From Ramlibacter sp. (GTDB lineage Bacteria; Pseudomonadota; Gammaproteobacteria; Burkholderiales; Burkholderiaceae_C), in the NCBI GenBank assembly GCA_023701085.1, contig JAMPXR010000206.1:1-5345 (forward strand): a stretch of DNA of 5,345 bases, given 5' to 3'. Position numbers and translations under genes: made by a program. Below are positions 1 through 5,345 of this stretch, piece by piece; the stretch's first letter is position 1, and the number at the start of each line of letters is the position of its first letter. The notes beneath the pieces were generated by a model, which worked only from the letters and a program-made list of their open reading frames with translations, searched no databases and was not told the origin of the DNA.

Positions 1-850
1 CCAGCGCGGCGAACGCGATGCCGGCGACGGTGAACGCCGTGATCGCCTCGCCGACCAACAGCCATGCCATCACGGCCGTGGTGGGCGGCACCAGGTACAT
101 CAGGCTGGACACCGACGTGGCCGCGCCGCGGTGAATGAGCAGGAACAGCAGCGAGCTGCCGCCCAAAGTCAGCGCGAGCACCGACCACGCCATCGCGCCG
201 GCCAGCTCGCCGTTCCAGCGCATGCCCTCGGATTCGAGCAGCGCCAGCGGCAGGGTGACGACGAAGGCGGCACTGAGCTGGACCAGGCTGGCCGTGCGCA
301 CGTCGCACGGCGACACGTAGCGCTTCTGGTAGATCGTCCCCGTCGTGATGCTGAGCAAGGCACCCACCGCCGCCGCGAAGTTGGCCGCGCTGATCTCGCC
401 CACACCCAGCTTCTGCCACACGACCATCGCCAGGCCGCCGAAACCCAGCGCCAGGCCGCCCCACTGGCGCGCGGACACCGCGCCGCCCCGCGACGAAACC
501 CAGATCGCGGTCAGCACCGGCTGCAGCCCCACCAGCAGCGCCGCCAGGCCGGCGCCCATGCCCATCTTGACGGCGGCCCACACACCGCCGAGATACCCGG
601 CGTGCATCAGGATGCCGGCCACGGCGAGGTGCTTGACCTGCCCGCGCTCGCGCGGCAGCAGCGCGATACCGGCCGCCACGGCCCAGGCGAGGAAGCAGGC
701 GACGGACAGCAGGTAGCGCAACGCCAGGAACTTCATGGGCGGCGCATGGGGCATGCCGAAACGCGCGACGATGAAGCCGGTGCTCCAGATGAGCACGAAG
801 ATCGCGGGCATGGCGCGAACCAGCGCATCCTGCCGGGACAATGGGCTCAT
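1..850 (-). CDS. EamA/DMT-family transporter, 3' end cut by window
   Basis: Inner-membrane permease of the drug/metabolite transporter superfamily; the substrate cannot be told from sequence. The visible 283 residues start MSPLSRQDALVRAMPAIFVLIWSTG. They form two EamA-type repeats (about residues 14-147 and 157 to the edge) with ten hydrophobic segments, the tenth cut by the window. Typical features are IWSTGFIVARFG in TM1, an ALRYL motif in TM2 (residues 43-47), LVGLQPVLTAIW in TM4 (residues 106-117) and, in repeat 2, SSLMYLVPPTTAVMAWLL followed by GE (residues 248-268). Family members are usually about 290-310 aa, so only a short C-terminal tail should be missing. The ATG at 850 lies 4 bp after the pgsA stop, and the pgsA codons GGTGAAG just upstream can serve as a Shine-Dalgarno. 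It is therefore probably cotranscribed and translationally coupled with pgsA, although no functional link to phospholipid synthesis is evident. The family call is strong; function is open. Confidence 0.92.
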   Translation of the reverse strand, partial: MSPLSRQDALVRAMPAIFVLIWSTGFIVARFGMPHAPPMKFLALRYLLSVACFLAWAVAAGIALLPRERGQVKHLAVAGILMHAGYLGGVWAAVKMGMGAGLAALLVGLQPVLTAIWVSSRGGAVSARQWGGLALGFGGLAMVVWQKLGVGEISAANFAAAVGALLSITTGTIYQKRYVSPCDVRTASLVQLSAAFVVTLPLALLESEGMRWNGELAGAMAWSVLALTLGGSSLLFLLIHRGAATSVSSLMYLVPPTTAVMAWLLVGEAITAFTVAGIAFAAL

Positions 851-854
851 CTGG

Positions 855-1421
855 CTACTTCACCCGCTTGCGGATTTCCGGCAGGGCTCTTTGCAGGTAA
901 TAGGCCATGGACCAGACGGTCAGGATCGCGGCGATCCATATCAGCCAGGTCCCCCACACGCCGGTGTCGACCAGCCCGAACAGATGGCCGTCGAACAGCA
1001 GGAACGGGATGGCGATCATCTGCACCGTGGTCTTGAGCTTGCCCAGCATGTGCACCGCCACGCTCTTGGAGGCGCCGATCTGGGCCATCCACTCGCGCAG
1101 CGCGGAGATCGCGATCTCGCGGCCGATGATGATCAGGGCCACGAACACGTCGGCCCGCTTCAGGTGGACCAGGACCAGCAGCGAGGCGCACACCAGGAAC
1201 TTGTCGGCGACCGGATCGAGGAAAGCGCCGAAGGACGACATCTGGTTGAGCCTGCGCGCCAGATAGCCGTCCAGCCAGTCGGTGAGCGCGAAGGCCACGA
1301 ACAGCACCGTTGCGATGAGGTTCTGCAGCGCCGGATCGAGGCCCAGGTAGAAGACGCCGATGATCAGCGGGATCGCGACAATGCGCGTCCAGGTCAGGAT
1401 CGTGGGGACGGTGAGGAACAC
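855..1421 (-). CDS. pgsA: CDP-diacylglycerol--glycerol-3-phosphate 3-phosphatidyltransferase
   Basis: Integral inner-membrane enzyme that makes phosphatidylglycerophosphate (plus CMP) from CDP-diacylglycerol and glycerol-3-phosphate, the committed step to phosphatidylglycerol and cardiolipin. The 188-aa protein has the complete CDP-alcohol phosphotransferase signature: D48, D51-G52, A55-R56, G65, D69 and D73, the metal- and substrate-binding residues. Several hydrophobic segments follow (LIIIG near 97-100, MIAIPFLLF 135-143, LIWIAAILTVW 160-170). The segment from LIIIGREIAISALREWMAQ to GASKSVAVHMLGK is the conserved PgsA core. Length is normal for the family. I chose the GTG at 1421, giving MFLTVPTILTWTRI, because no ATG or other plausible start lies in frame and relatives begin at this point. 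There is no usable Shine-Dalgarno: GAGG abuts the start codon. It lies 59 bp downstream of uvrC, a pairing common in proteobacteria, and 4 bp before a DMT transporter gene. Confidence 0.95.
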   Translation of the reverse strand: MFLTVPTILTWTRIVAIPLIIGVFYLGLDPALQNLIATVLFVAFALTDWLDGYLARRLNQMSSFGAFLDPVADKFLVCASLLVLVHLKRADVFVALIIIGREIAISALREWMAQIGASKSVAVHMLGKLKTTVQMIAIPFLLFDGHLFGLVDTGVWGTWLIWIAAILTVWSMAYYLQRALPEIRKRVK

Positions 1422-1436
1422 CCCTCGATTCTGGCA
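1422..1436 (-). promoter_or_regulatory. Possible extended -10 promoter for pgsA
   Basis: On the minus strand TGC followed by CAGAAT (1436-1428) resembles an extended -10 element (TGn plus TATAAT, 4 of 6 in the hexamer). Six bases follow before the pgsA GTG. Initiation 7 nt after the hexamer would begin the transcript exactly at the start codon, giving a leaderless mRNA, which would fit the missing Shine-Dalgarno. I see no good -35 hexamer. This is weak; pgsA may simply be read from the uvrC transcript. Confidence 0.25.
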
Positions 1437-1480
1437 TGCCGCCCGGGTGGACCTGGGCGGACCGGTGAAATAGGGCCGGG

Positions 1481-3454
1481 TCAGTGCAGCGCCCGGTAGA
1501 TCGCCTCGGCCAGTTCCCTGGAAATGCCCTCGACGCTGGCGATGTCGTCCACGCCGGCGGCAGCCACGCCGCGCACGCCGCCAAATCGCTGGAGCAGGCG
1601 CGCGCGCTTCCTGGCGCCGATGCCCGGGATGTCCTCCAGCCGGCTGCCGCCCACCCGCACCCTGGCGCGCCGCGCCCGCATGCCGGTGATGGCGAAGCGA
1701 TGGGCCTCGTCCCGGATCTGCGCCACCAGCATCAGCGCGGCGGAGTCCTTGCCCAGGTACACCTTGTCGCGCCCGTCCGCGAACACCAGCTCCTCCAGGC
1801 CCACCTTGCGGCCCTCTCCCTTCTCGACGCCCACGATCACCGCCAGGTCCAGCCCCAGTTCGGCGAAGACCTCGCGGGCCATGCTCACCTGCCCCCTGCC
1901 GCCATCGACCATCACGAGGTCGGGCAGGCGCCCCGCTCCCCCGGAACCGGCCGGCGGCGTCGCCTCGGGAGAATCGCGTCCCGCTTCGGCCAGCTTGCTG
2001 TAGCGGCGCAGCAGCACCTGGCGCATCGCGGCGTAATCGTCGCCCGGCGTGATGCCGTCGATGTTGTAGCGCCGGTACTCGGAGTTCTGCATCCTGTGAT
2101 GGTGGAACACCACGCACGATGCCTGCGTGGCTTCGCCCGCCGTGTGGGAGATGTCGAAGCATTCGATCCGGAAGGCGTCCAGTTCGTCGGGCTCGAGGTC
2201 GAGCGCCTCGACCAGCGCGCGCGTGCGCGCCTGCTGCGATCCTTCCTCGGCCAGCAGGCGCGCCAGCTGGAGGGCAGCGTTCGTTTCCGCCATCTCGAGC
2301 CAGCGCCGGCGCTGTTCGCGCGGGTGGTGGACAGCCCTGATCTTCAGCCCGGCCTGCAGGGACAAGGCATCGATCAGCGCGCGGCCAACCGGCTCGCTGC
2401 TGATCAGGGTGGGCGGCACGGGCACGCCGATGTAGTGCTGCGCGATGAACGCTTCGAGCACCTGCGCCTCGACCCGGGCGCTCGGCGCGGCCTGCGCGTC
2501 CTCGTCGGACCGGCTGTCGAAGTCCTGCAGTGCCGCAGCGTCCTCGATGTGGCTGGGGAAATGGGGCCGGTCGCCCAGGTGCCGGCCGCCGCGCACCATC
2601 GCCAGGTTGACGCAGGCCTTGCCGCCCTGCACCTTCACGGCCAGGATGTCCACGTCCTTGTCCGAAAGCGATTCCACAGACTGCTGGTGCAGCACCTTGG
2701 ACAGCGCGCCGATCTGGTCGCGCAGCCGCGCCGCCAGCTCGAACTCCAGCTTTTCCGCGTGCCGCGTCATGCGCGATTCCAGCGCCGCCAGCACCGCCTG
2801 CGTTTCGCCGCGCAGGAAGGCCTGGGCATCTTGCACGTCCTGCCGGTATTCCTGCGCCGAGATCAGGCCGACACAGGGCCCCGAGCAGCGCTTGATCTGG
2901 TACAGCAGGCAGGGCCGCGTGCGGTTGGCGAAGACGGTGTCCTCGCAGGTGCGCAGCCGGAACACCTTCTGCAGCAGCTGGATCGATTCCTTCACGGCCC
3001 AGGCACTGGGGTAGGGCCCGAAGTAGCGGTGCTTTCGATCGACCGCGCCGCGGTAATAGGCCACCCGCGCGAACGTGGCGGCCGGCCCGGCCGCCGCCTC
3101 GTCCTGGACCGGTCTGTCCGGGCCCGTGATCTTGAGGTAGGGGTAGCTCTTGTCGTCCCGGAACAGGATGTTGTAGCGCGGGTGGAGCGTCTTGATCAGG
3201 TTGTTTTCCAGCAGCAGCGCCTCGGCCTCGGAGCGCACCACCGTGGTCTCCAGCCGCACGATCTTGCCGATCATGTGACCGATGCGCGTGCCGCCGTGGT
3301 TCTTCTGGAAGTAGCTGGCCACGCGCTTCTTCAGGTTGCGCGCCTTGCCCACATACAGGACGGCCCCTTCGGCGTCGAAATAGCGGTACACGCCCGGCAG
3401 CGCCGGCAGCGCCGCGACCTGCGCCAGCAGTTGATCGGAATGCACGTCGGACAT
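1481..3454 (-). CDS. uvrC: UvrABC excinuclease subunit C
   Basis: Nuclease of nucleotide excision repair that cuts 3' and then 5' of a lesion held by UvrB; cytoplasmic. The 657-aa protein has every UvrC module in order. The GIY-YIG nuclease is at about 18-97 (G21-V-Y, Y34-V-G-K, and E83 in LLLENNLIK). A cysteine quartet follows at C170, C182, C190 and C194, with the spacing reported to hold a 4Fe-4S cluster in E. coli UvrC. The UVR motif that contacts UvrB is at about 233-262. The RNase H-like 5' nuclease has D434 in ECFDISHT, D472/D473 in [11 protein letters not shown]517 in MVDGG and H585 in DEAHRFAI. Tandem helix-hairpin-helix motifs lie at about 605-655. A Gly/Pro-rich stretch at about 490-510 is absent from the E. 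coli protein as I recall it. The ATG at 3454 gives [23 protein letters not shown], the expected N-terminus; the frame stays open upstream, but only as antisense of earP. The Shine-Dalgarno is weak. Divergent from earP, followed by pgsA. Confidence 0.98.
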   Translation of the reverse strand: MSDVHSDQLLAQVAALPALPGVYRYFDAEGAVLYVGKARNLKKRVASYFQKNHGGTRIGHMIGKIVRLETTVVRSEAEALLLENNLIKTLHPRYNILFRDDKSYPYLKITGPDRPVQDEAAAGPAATFARVAYYRGAVDRKHRYFGPYPSAWAVKESIQLLQKVFRLRTCEDTVFANRTRPCLLYQIKRCSGPCVGLISAQEYRQDVQDAQAFLRGETQAVLAALESRMTRHAEKLEFELAARLRDQIGALSKVLHQQSVESLSDKDVDILAVKVQGGKACVNLAMVRGGRHLGDRPHFPSHIEDAAALQDFDSRSDEDAQAAPSARVEAQVLEAFIAQHYIGVPVPPTLISSEPVGRALIDALSLQAGLKIRAVHHPREQRRRWLEMAETNAALQLARLLAEEGSQQARTRALVEALDLEPDELDAFRIECFDISHTAGEATQASCVVFHHHRMQNSEYRRYNIDGITPGDDYAAMRQVLLRRYSKLAEAGRDSPEATPPAGSGGAGRLPDLVMVDGGRGQVSMAREVFAELGLDLAVIVGVEKGEGRKVGLEELVFADGRDKVYLGKDSAALMLVAQIRDEAHRFAITGMRARRARVRVGGSRLEDIPGIGARKRARLLQRFGGVRGVAAAGVDDIASVEGISRELAEAIYRALH

Positions 3455-3499
3455 ACAAGCGCTATTGTGGACAATCGGCGCGAAGGGATTCGCCCCGCC
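3455..3499. promoter_or_regulatory. uvrC/earP divergent intergenic region
   Basis: These 45 bp separate two divergent starts, so any two promoters here must overlap each other or the flanking genes. The region holds an inverted repeat, ATTGT-GG-ACAAT (3464-3475). On the minus strand this contains TTGTCCACA, one base from the DnaA-box consensus TTATCCACA. A possible earP promoter is TTGATC (3431-3436, inside uvrC), a 17-bp spacer, and TACAAG (3454-3459), each hexamer 4 of 6 to consensus. The earP Shine-Dalgarno is GAAGGGA at 3482-3488, 11 bases before its ATG, rather far. I could not assign a convincing uvrC promoter, and I see no LexA-type CTGT-N8-ACAG box. Confidence 0.4.
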
Positions 3500-4588
3500 A
3501 TGCTCTGGGACATCTTCTGCAAGGTCATCGACAACCACGGCGACATCGGCGTGTGCTGGCGCCTGTCGGCCCAGCTGGCGGCGCGCGGCGAGCAGGTGCG
3601 GCTCTGGGCGGACGACGCGTCGGCGCTCGCCTGGATGGCGCCCGGCGGCTGCGCCGGCGTGCAGGTCATGCCCTGGAACGCGCAGTCGCGGCCGGCCGAA
3701 CCCGGCGACGCGGTGATCGAGGCGTTCGGTTGCGAGCTGGATCCGCCGGTCCAGCGCGAGATCGCCGCGCGCAGCAGGGCGCGGGGCCGCCAGCCCGCAT
3801 GGATCAACCTGGAATACCTGAGCGCCGAATCCTTCGCGCGGCGCAGCCACGGCCTGCCCTCGCCCGTGCTGGCCGGCCCGGCCGCCGGGTTGACCAAGCA
3901 TTTCTTCTACCCTGGCTTCACGACCGGGACGGGCGGCCTGCTGCGCGAACCGGACCTGCTCTGGCGGCAAGCGCAGTTCGACCGGCGCCGCTGGCTGGGC
4001 CGATGGGGCGTGACGCCGGACCCGGGAACCCGCGTGGTCAGCCTGTTCTGCTACGAGCCCTCCGTGCTGGACACGCTGCTCGCGCAGTTGGCGCACGCCC
4101 CGGATCGCACGCATCTGCTGGTGACGGCGGGTCGCGCCGCGGCGGCGGTCCGCACGGCCCTCGCCAGGAACGCCGAGCGGGACCCGGACTGGAACCGCTC
4201 CTCGGCGCTGTCGATTTCCTTCCTGCCCCTGTTGACGCAGACGGACTTCGATCACCTGCTGTGGGCTAGCGACCTGAACTTCGTGCGCGGCGAAGACTCG
4301 CTCGTTCGGGCGCTGTGGGCCGGCAAGCCGCTGGTCTGGCAGCTCTACCCGCAGCACGACGATGCGCACCACGCCAAGCTCGCGGCGTTCCTGGACTGGC
4401 TGGAGGCGCCGGCGGATCTGCGCGCGTTCCATCTGGCCTGGAACGGCGCCGGCGGCGCGCCGCCCGACGCGTCATCGCGCGCCTGGAGCGACTGCGTGCT
4501 GCAGGGCCGGGCGCGCCTGCTCGCGCAGGACGATCTGGCGACACAGCTCATGCGTTTCGCCCTGGCGCCTGGAAGGGCTCCCGCATGA
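3500..4588 (+). CDS. earP: EF-P arginine rhamnosyltransferase EarP
   Basis: Cytoplasmic glycosyltransferase that transfers rhamnose from dTDP-L-rhamnose to Arg32 of elongation factor P, activating EF-P for polyproline translation. The 362-aa product begins [23 protein letters not shown]11 and D15 here correspond to the two N-terminal catalytic aspartates of characterised EarP proteins. The inverting GT-B-like fold has its N-terminal half to about residue 160. It carries [12 protein letters not shown] (about 136-147), which is typical of EarP. The C-terminal nucleotide-sugar half includes [13 protein letters not shown] and FVRGEDS with E265, the third known catalytic residue, followed by [19 protein letters not shown]. 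Length is normal or slightly short (usually about 370-390). The ATG at 3500 is supported by the conserved N-terminus; the open frame upstream is antisense of uvrC. Its TGA overlaps the ATG of a response-regulator fragment by 4 bp, and efp lies 524 bp downstream, consistent with the known earP-efp clustering. Confidence 0.96.
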   Translation: MLWDIFCKVIDNHGDIGVCWRLSAQLAARGEQVRLWADDASALAWMAPGGCAGVQVMPWNAQSRPAEPGDAVIEAFGCELDPPVQREIAARSRARGRQPAWINLEYLSAESFARRSHGLPSPVLAGPAAGLTKHFFYPGFTTGTGGLLREPDLLWRQAQFDRRRWLGRWGVTPDPGTRVVSLFCYEPSVLDTLLAQLAHAPDRTHLLVTAGRAAAAVRTALARNAERDPDWNRSSALSISFLPLLTQTDFDHLLWASDLNFVRGEDSLVRALWAGKPLVWQLYPQHDDAHHAKLAAFLDWLEAPADLRAFHLAWNGAGGAPPDASSRAWSDCVLQGRARLLAQDDLATQLMRFALAPGRAPA

Positions 4589-4758
4589 GGCTGCTGCTCG
4601 TCGAGGACGACGCCATGATCGGCCGCGCGATGCGCCAGGGATTGGCCGATGCCGGGTTTACGCCCCGCGGCCACCAAAGGCCGGCAAGCAGCCATAACAC
4701 CAGCAGCGCGGCCAGCTGCCGCGCACCGGTGTGGAGCACCTGGTTGAGCAGCCAGTGA
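4585..4758 (+). pseudogene. Truncated response regulator (receiver N-terminus only)
   Basis: The first 26 codons read [20 protein letters not shown] then ADAGFT, a clear start of an OmpR/PhoB-family receiver domain: beta-1 with the acidic pocket E7-D8-D9, then helix 1. Homology stops at about 4662, where the expected continuation of the VDWV kind is replaced by unrelated sequence that is antisense of a phosphatase gene. The frame runs on to TGA at 4758, giving a 57-aa chimera without the phospho-acceptor Asp, the rest of the receiver or the DNA-binding domain, so it cannot act as a regulator. The start signals remain intact: the ATG overlaps the earP stop (ATGA) and GGAAGGG at 4571-4577 sits 7 nt upstream, so the peptide may still be translated. 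A QseB/PmrA-like subfamily is plausible but cannot be proven from 26 residues. The partner sensor kinase that normally follows is absent. Confidence 0.85.
4660..4666. other. Rearrangement (deletion) junction
   Basis: Plus-strand response-regulator homology ends at codon 26 (ACG, 4660-4662), and minus-strand PAP2-like homology ends within about the same 7 bases (codons 84-85, CGG GGC). Two convergent genes broken at one point suggest a single deletion joining them. No IS terminal repeat, target-site duplication or extra filler sequence is visible. The exact breakpoint cannot be set without an intact relative. Confidence 0.65.
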
Positions 4759-4916
4759 TCGCGCCAGGCGAACCCTTGCGGGCCCGCCATCAGCCGGGCC
4801 AGCGGCAGGTCCAGGCCGGCGGCGTCCCAGGCCAGGAACAAGACGAAGAACGCGAAGGCCCAGGCCCAGGTGTCCCAACCATTCCAACGGCCCCGTTCGA
4901 ACTGCGAAATCTGCAT
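4663..4916 (-). pseudogene. Truncated PAP2-like membrane phosphatase, N-terminal fragment
   Basis: From the ATG at 4916 the frame reads MQISQFERGRWNGWDTWAWA and continues about 85 residues to LAGLWWPRG. It has a hydrophobic segment at about 17-32, an amphipathic stretch containing RDHWLLNQVLHTGARQ (52-67), and a second TM at about 68-82. This resembles the N-terminus of PAP2-family (phosphatidic-acid phosphatase type 2) membrane proteins. All catalytic motifs of that family (KxxxxxxRP, PSGH, SRxxxxxHxxxD) would lie downstream and are missing. Homology ends at about 4663, exactly where the response-regulator fragment begins on the other strand. Past the junction the frame runs on to a stop at 4548, giving a 122-aa chimera ending in antisense of the regulator and earP. 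A GTG at 4985 would add 23 residues; I prefer the ATG. No clear Shine-Dalgarno. The membrane-fragment reading is firm; the PAP2 name is less so. Confidence 0.65.
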
Positions 4917-4924
4917 CGCCGGCG

Positions 4925-4943
4925 AGTCTGGCCGAGGCAGACT
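4925..4943. repeat. Inverted repeat AGTCTG-N7-CAGACT
   Basis: A perfect 6-bp dyad with a 7-base spacer (GCCGAGG), extendable by a G-T pair, lies between the phosphatase-fragment start (4916) and the efp promoter region. On the minus strand it would form a hairpin ending 8 bases before that ATG. As DNA it has the shape of an operator for a dimeric regulator. It has no T-run, so it is not a classical terminator. Confidence 0.45.
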
Positions 4944-4947
4944 TAAG

Positions 4948-4964
4948 CCAGCCTGAAGGGCTGG
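4948..4964. repeat. Inverted repeat CCAGCC-TGAAG-GGCTGG
   Basis: A second perfect 6-bp dyad with a 5-base loop, only four bases (TAAG) after the previous one. It would make a stable GC-rich hairpin in RNA from either strand. No T-tract follows on the plus strand, and CTTA follows on the minus strand, so it is a poor terminator. Its role is unknown; see the paired repeat just upstream. Confidence 0.45.
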
Positions 4965-4998
4965 TGCCCGGGATGGCGGAGTCACCCGCGATTCAAGC

Positions 4999-5004
4999 TA
5001 GAAT
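4999..5004 (+). promoter_or_regulatory. Probable efp promoter -10 box
   Basis: TAGAAT matches the sigma-70 -10 consensus at 5 of 6 positions and stands in a locally AT-rich patch (ATTCAAGCTAGAATATGG) in otherwise GC-rich DNA. It lies 108 bases before the efp ATG, giving a leader of about 100 nt. No good -35 hexamer is found 16-18 bases upstream, so a weak or activator-dependent promoter is possible. Confidence 0.45.
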
Positions 5005-5027
5005 ATGGGGCTTTGCGCAGTCGGCCG

Positions 5028-5098
5028 AAAGTTAGCGTCGCTCCTGCGCCGAACCGCGGCCTTCCGGGCCCGCCCGGTCAACCGACACCGCCAACTTT
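5028..5098 (+). other. Structured efp 5' leader (paired ends)
   Basis: AAAGTTAGCG (5028-5037) can pair with CGCCAACTTT (5089-5098) at 9 of 10 positions, the exception being A5034 against C5092. This closes a loop over most of the leader. Inside is a local hairpin CCGGG-CCCG-CCCGG (5064-5077). The pairing ends 14 bases before the efp ATG, and those bases (TCTCGCAAACTGCT) contain no Shine-Dalgarno. I know of no named riboswitch with this form; chance pairing in GC-rich RNA cannot be excluded. Confidence 0.35.
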
Positions 5099-5112
5099 TC
5101 TCGCAAACTGCT

Positions 5113-5345
5113 ATGAAGATCGCTCAAGAAATTCGCGCCGGCAATGTGATCATGCACGGCAAGGACCCCATGGTCGTGCTCAAGACCGAGTACGCGCGGG
5201 GCGGGCGCAACGCCGCGACGGTGCGCATGAAGCTCAAGAGCCTGCTCAACAACTTCGGCACCGAAGTCGTGTTCAAGGCCGACGACAAGATGGACCAGAT
5301 CGTGCTGGACAAGAAGGAGTGCACCTACTCCTACTTCGCCGACCC
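5113..5345 (+). CDS. efp: Translation elongation factor P, 3' end cut by window
   Basis: Cytoplasmic tRNA-shaped factor that binds between the ribosomal P and E sites and restores peptide-bond formation at consecutive prolines. The 77 complete codons visible start [19 protein letters not shown] and end at CTYSYFADP. They cover the KOW-like domain I (to about residue 64) and the beginning of the OB domain II of a protein normally about 185 aa. The loop [11 protein letters not shown] (27-37) places Arg at position 32, the residue EarP rhamnosylates, rather than the Lys34 used by the EpmA/EpmB system of E. coli. This agrees with earP lying upstream. The start is fixed by the conserved N-terminus. 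There is no recognisable Shine-Dalgarno, and a leader of about 100 nt with potential structure precedes it. Its sequence style suggests Comamonadaceae. Confidence 0.97.
   Translation, partial: MKIAQEIRAGNVIMHGKDPMVVLKTEYARGGRNAATVRMKLKSLLNNFGTEVVFKADDKMDQIVLDKKECTYSYFAD

Noticed and set aside
851..854. tRNA genes after pgsA, as in the E. coli glyW-cysT-leuZ cluster
   Set aside because: Only 4 bp separate pgsA from the transporter gene, so there is no room and no tRNA.
131..1036. Plus-strand open frames over the transporter and pgsA
   Set aside because: They are antisense of genes with clear membrane-protein homology and encode Arg/His/Gln-rich, non-protein-like sequence.
1430..3458. Upstream extension of the pgsA frame through uvrC
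   Set aside because: This is the out-of-frame shadow of uvrC; PgsA homology starts only at the GTG at 1421.
1484..3499. Very long plus-strand open frame antisense to uvrC, continuous with earP
   Set aside because: In GC-rich genes the antisense frame often lacks stops; its product is His/Arg/Gln-rich low-complexity sequence with no recognisable domain, while uvrC on the other strand is unambiguous.
3455..4432. Minus-strand extension of the uvrC frame by 326 codons
   Set aside because: It is antisense of earP, and conserved UvrC homology begins at the ATG at 3454.
4640..4690. Insertion sequence or integrase site at the truncation junction
   Set aside because: No terminal inverted repeats, target duplication, transposase remnant or tRNA sequence could be seen.
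4781..4800. GGCCCG-N8-CGGGCC inverted repeat as a terminator
   Set aside because: It lies within the PAP2-like coding fragment, has no T-tract, and is expected by chance in GC-rich DNA.
5124..5324. Minus-strand 66-aa open frame inside efp
   Set aside because: It is fully antisense of the conserved EF-P domain I, with no homology or start signals of its own.

Overview
The window is GC-rich, gene-dense bacterial chromosome that I read as a betaproteobacterium of the Burkholderiales, most likely Comamonadaceae-like (the Acidovorax/Variovorax/Ramlibacter neighbourhood). This rests on remembered family resemblance, not a search. The N-terminus of EF-P ([19 protein letters not shown]) and the PgsA segment LTWTRIVAIPLIIGVFY look like that family, and EarP with an Arg-32 type EF-P fits betaproteobacteria.

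Left half, minus strand (read right to left): uvrC (excision-repair endonuclease, 657 aa), then pgsA (phosphatidylglycerophosphate synthase, 188 aa, GTG start) after a 59-bp gap, then an EamA/DMT-family drug/metabolite transporter only 4 bp after pgsA. The transporter runs off the left edge. uvrC-pgsA is a widespread bacterial pairing; the transporter looks like an operon-tail addition.

Right half, plus strand: earP (EF-P arginine rhamnosyltransferase) diverges from uvrC across a 45-bp gap. efp (elongation factor P) starts 524 bp beyond the earP stop and runs off the right edge. The encoded EF-P has Arg at position 32, the residue EarP rhamnosylates, so enzyme and substrate lie side by side. 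The modified EF-P relieves ribosome stalling at polyproline stretches.

Between earP and efp is the most unusual part. The first 26 codons of an OmpR/PhoB-type response regulator overlap the earP stop by 4 bp (ATGA). They run head-on, at about 4660-4666, into the first ~85 codons of a minus-strand, two-TM PAP2-phosphatase-like gene. Both genes are cut at the same point, so this looks like the scar of a deletion that removed most of a response regulator, presumably its sensor kinase, and the catalytic half of the phosphatase. No insertion sequence is visible at the joint. Between the phosphatase start and efp are two adjacent perfect inverted repeats, a TAGAAT -10-like box, and an efp leader of about 100 nt whose ends can pair.

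I see no tRNA, rRNA, CRISPR array, IS element or prophage. Apart from the scar and the small regulatory structures, this is ordinary housekeeping DNA, and I do not see a wholly new multi-gene system.
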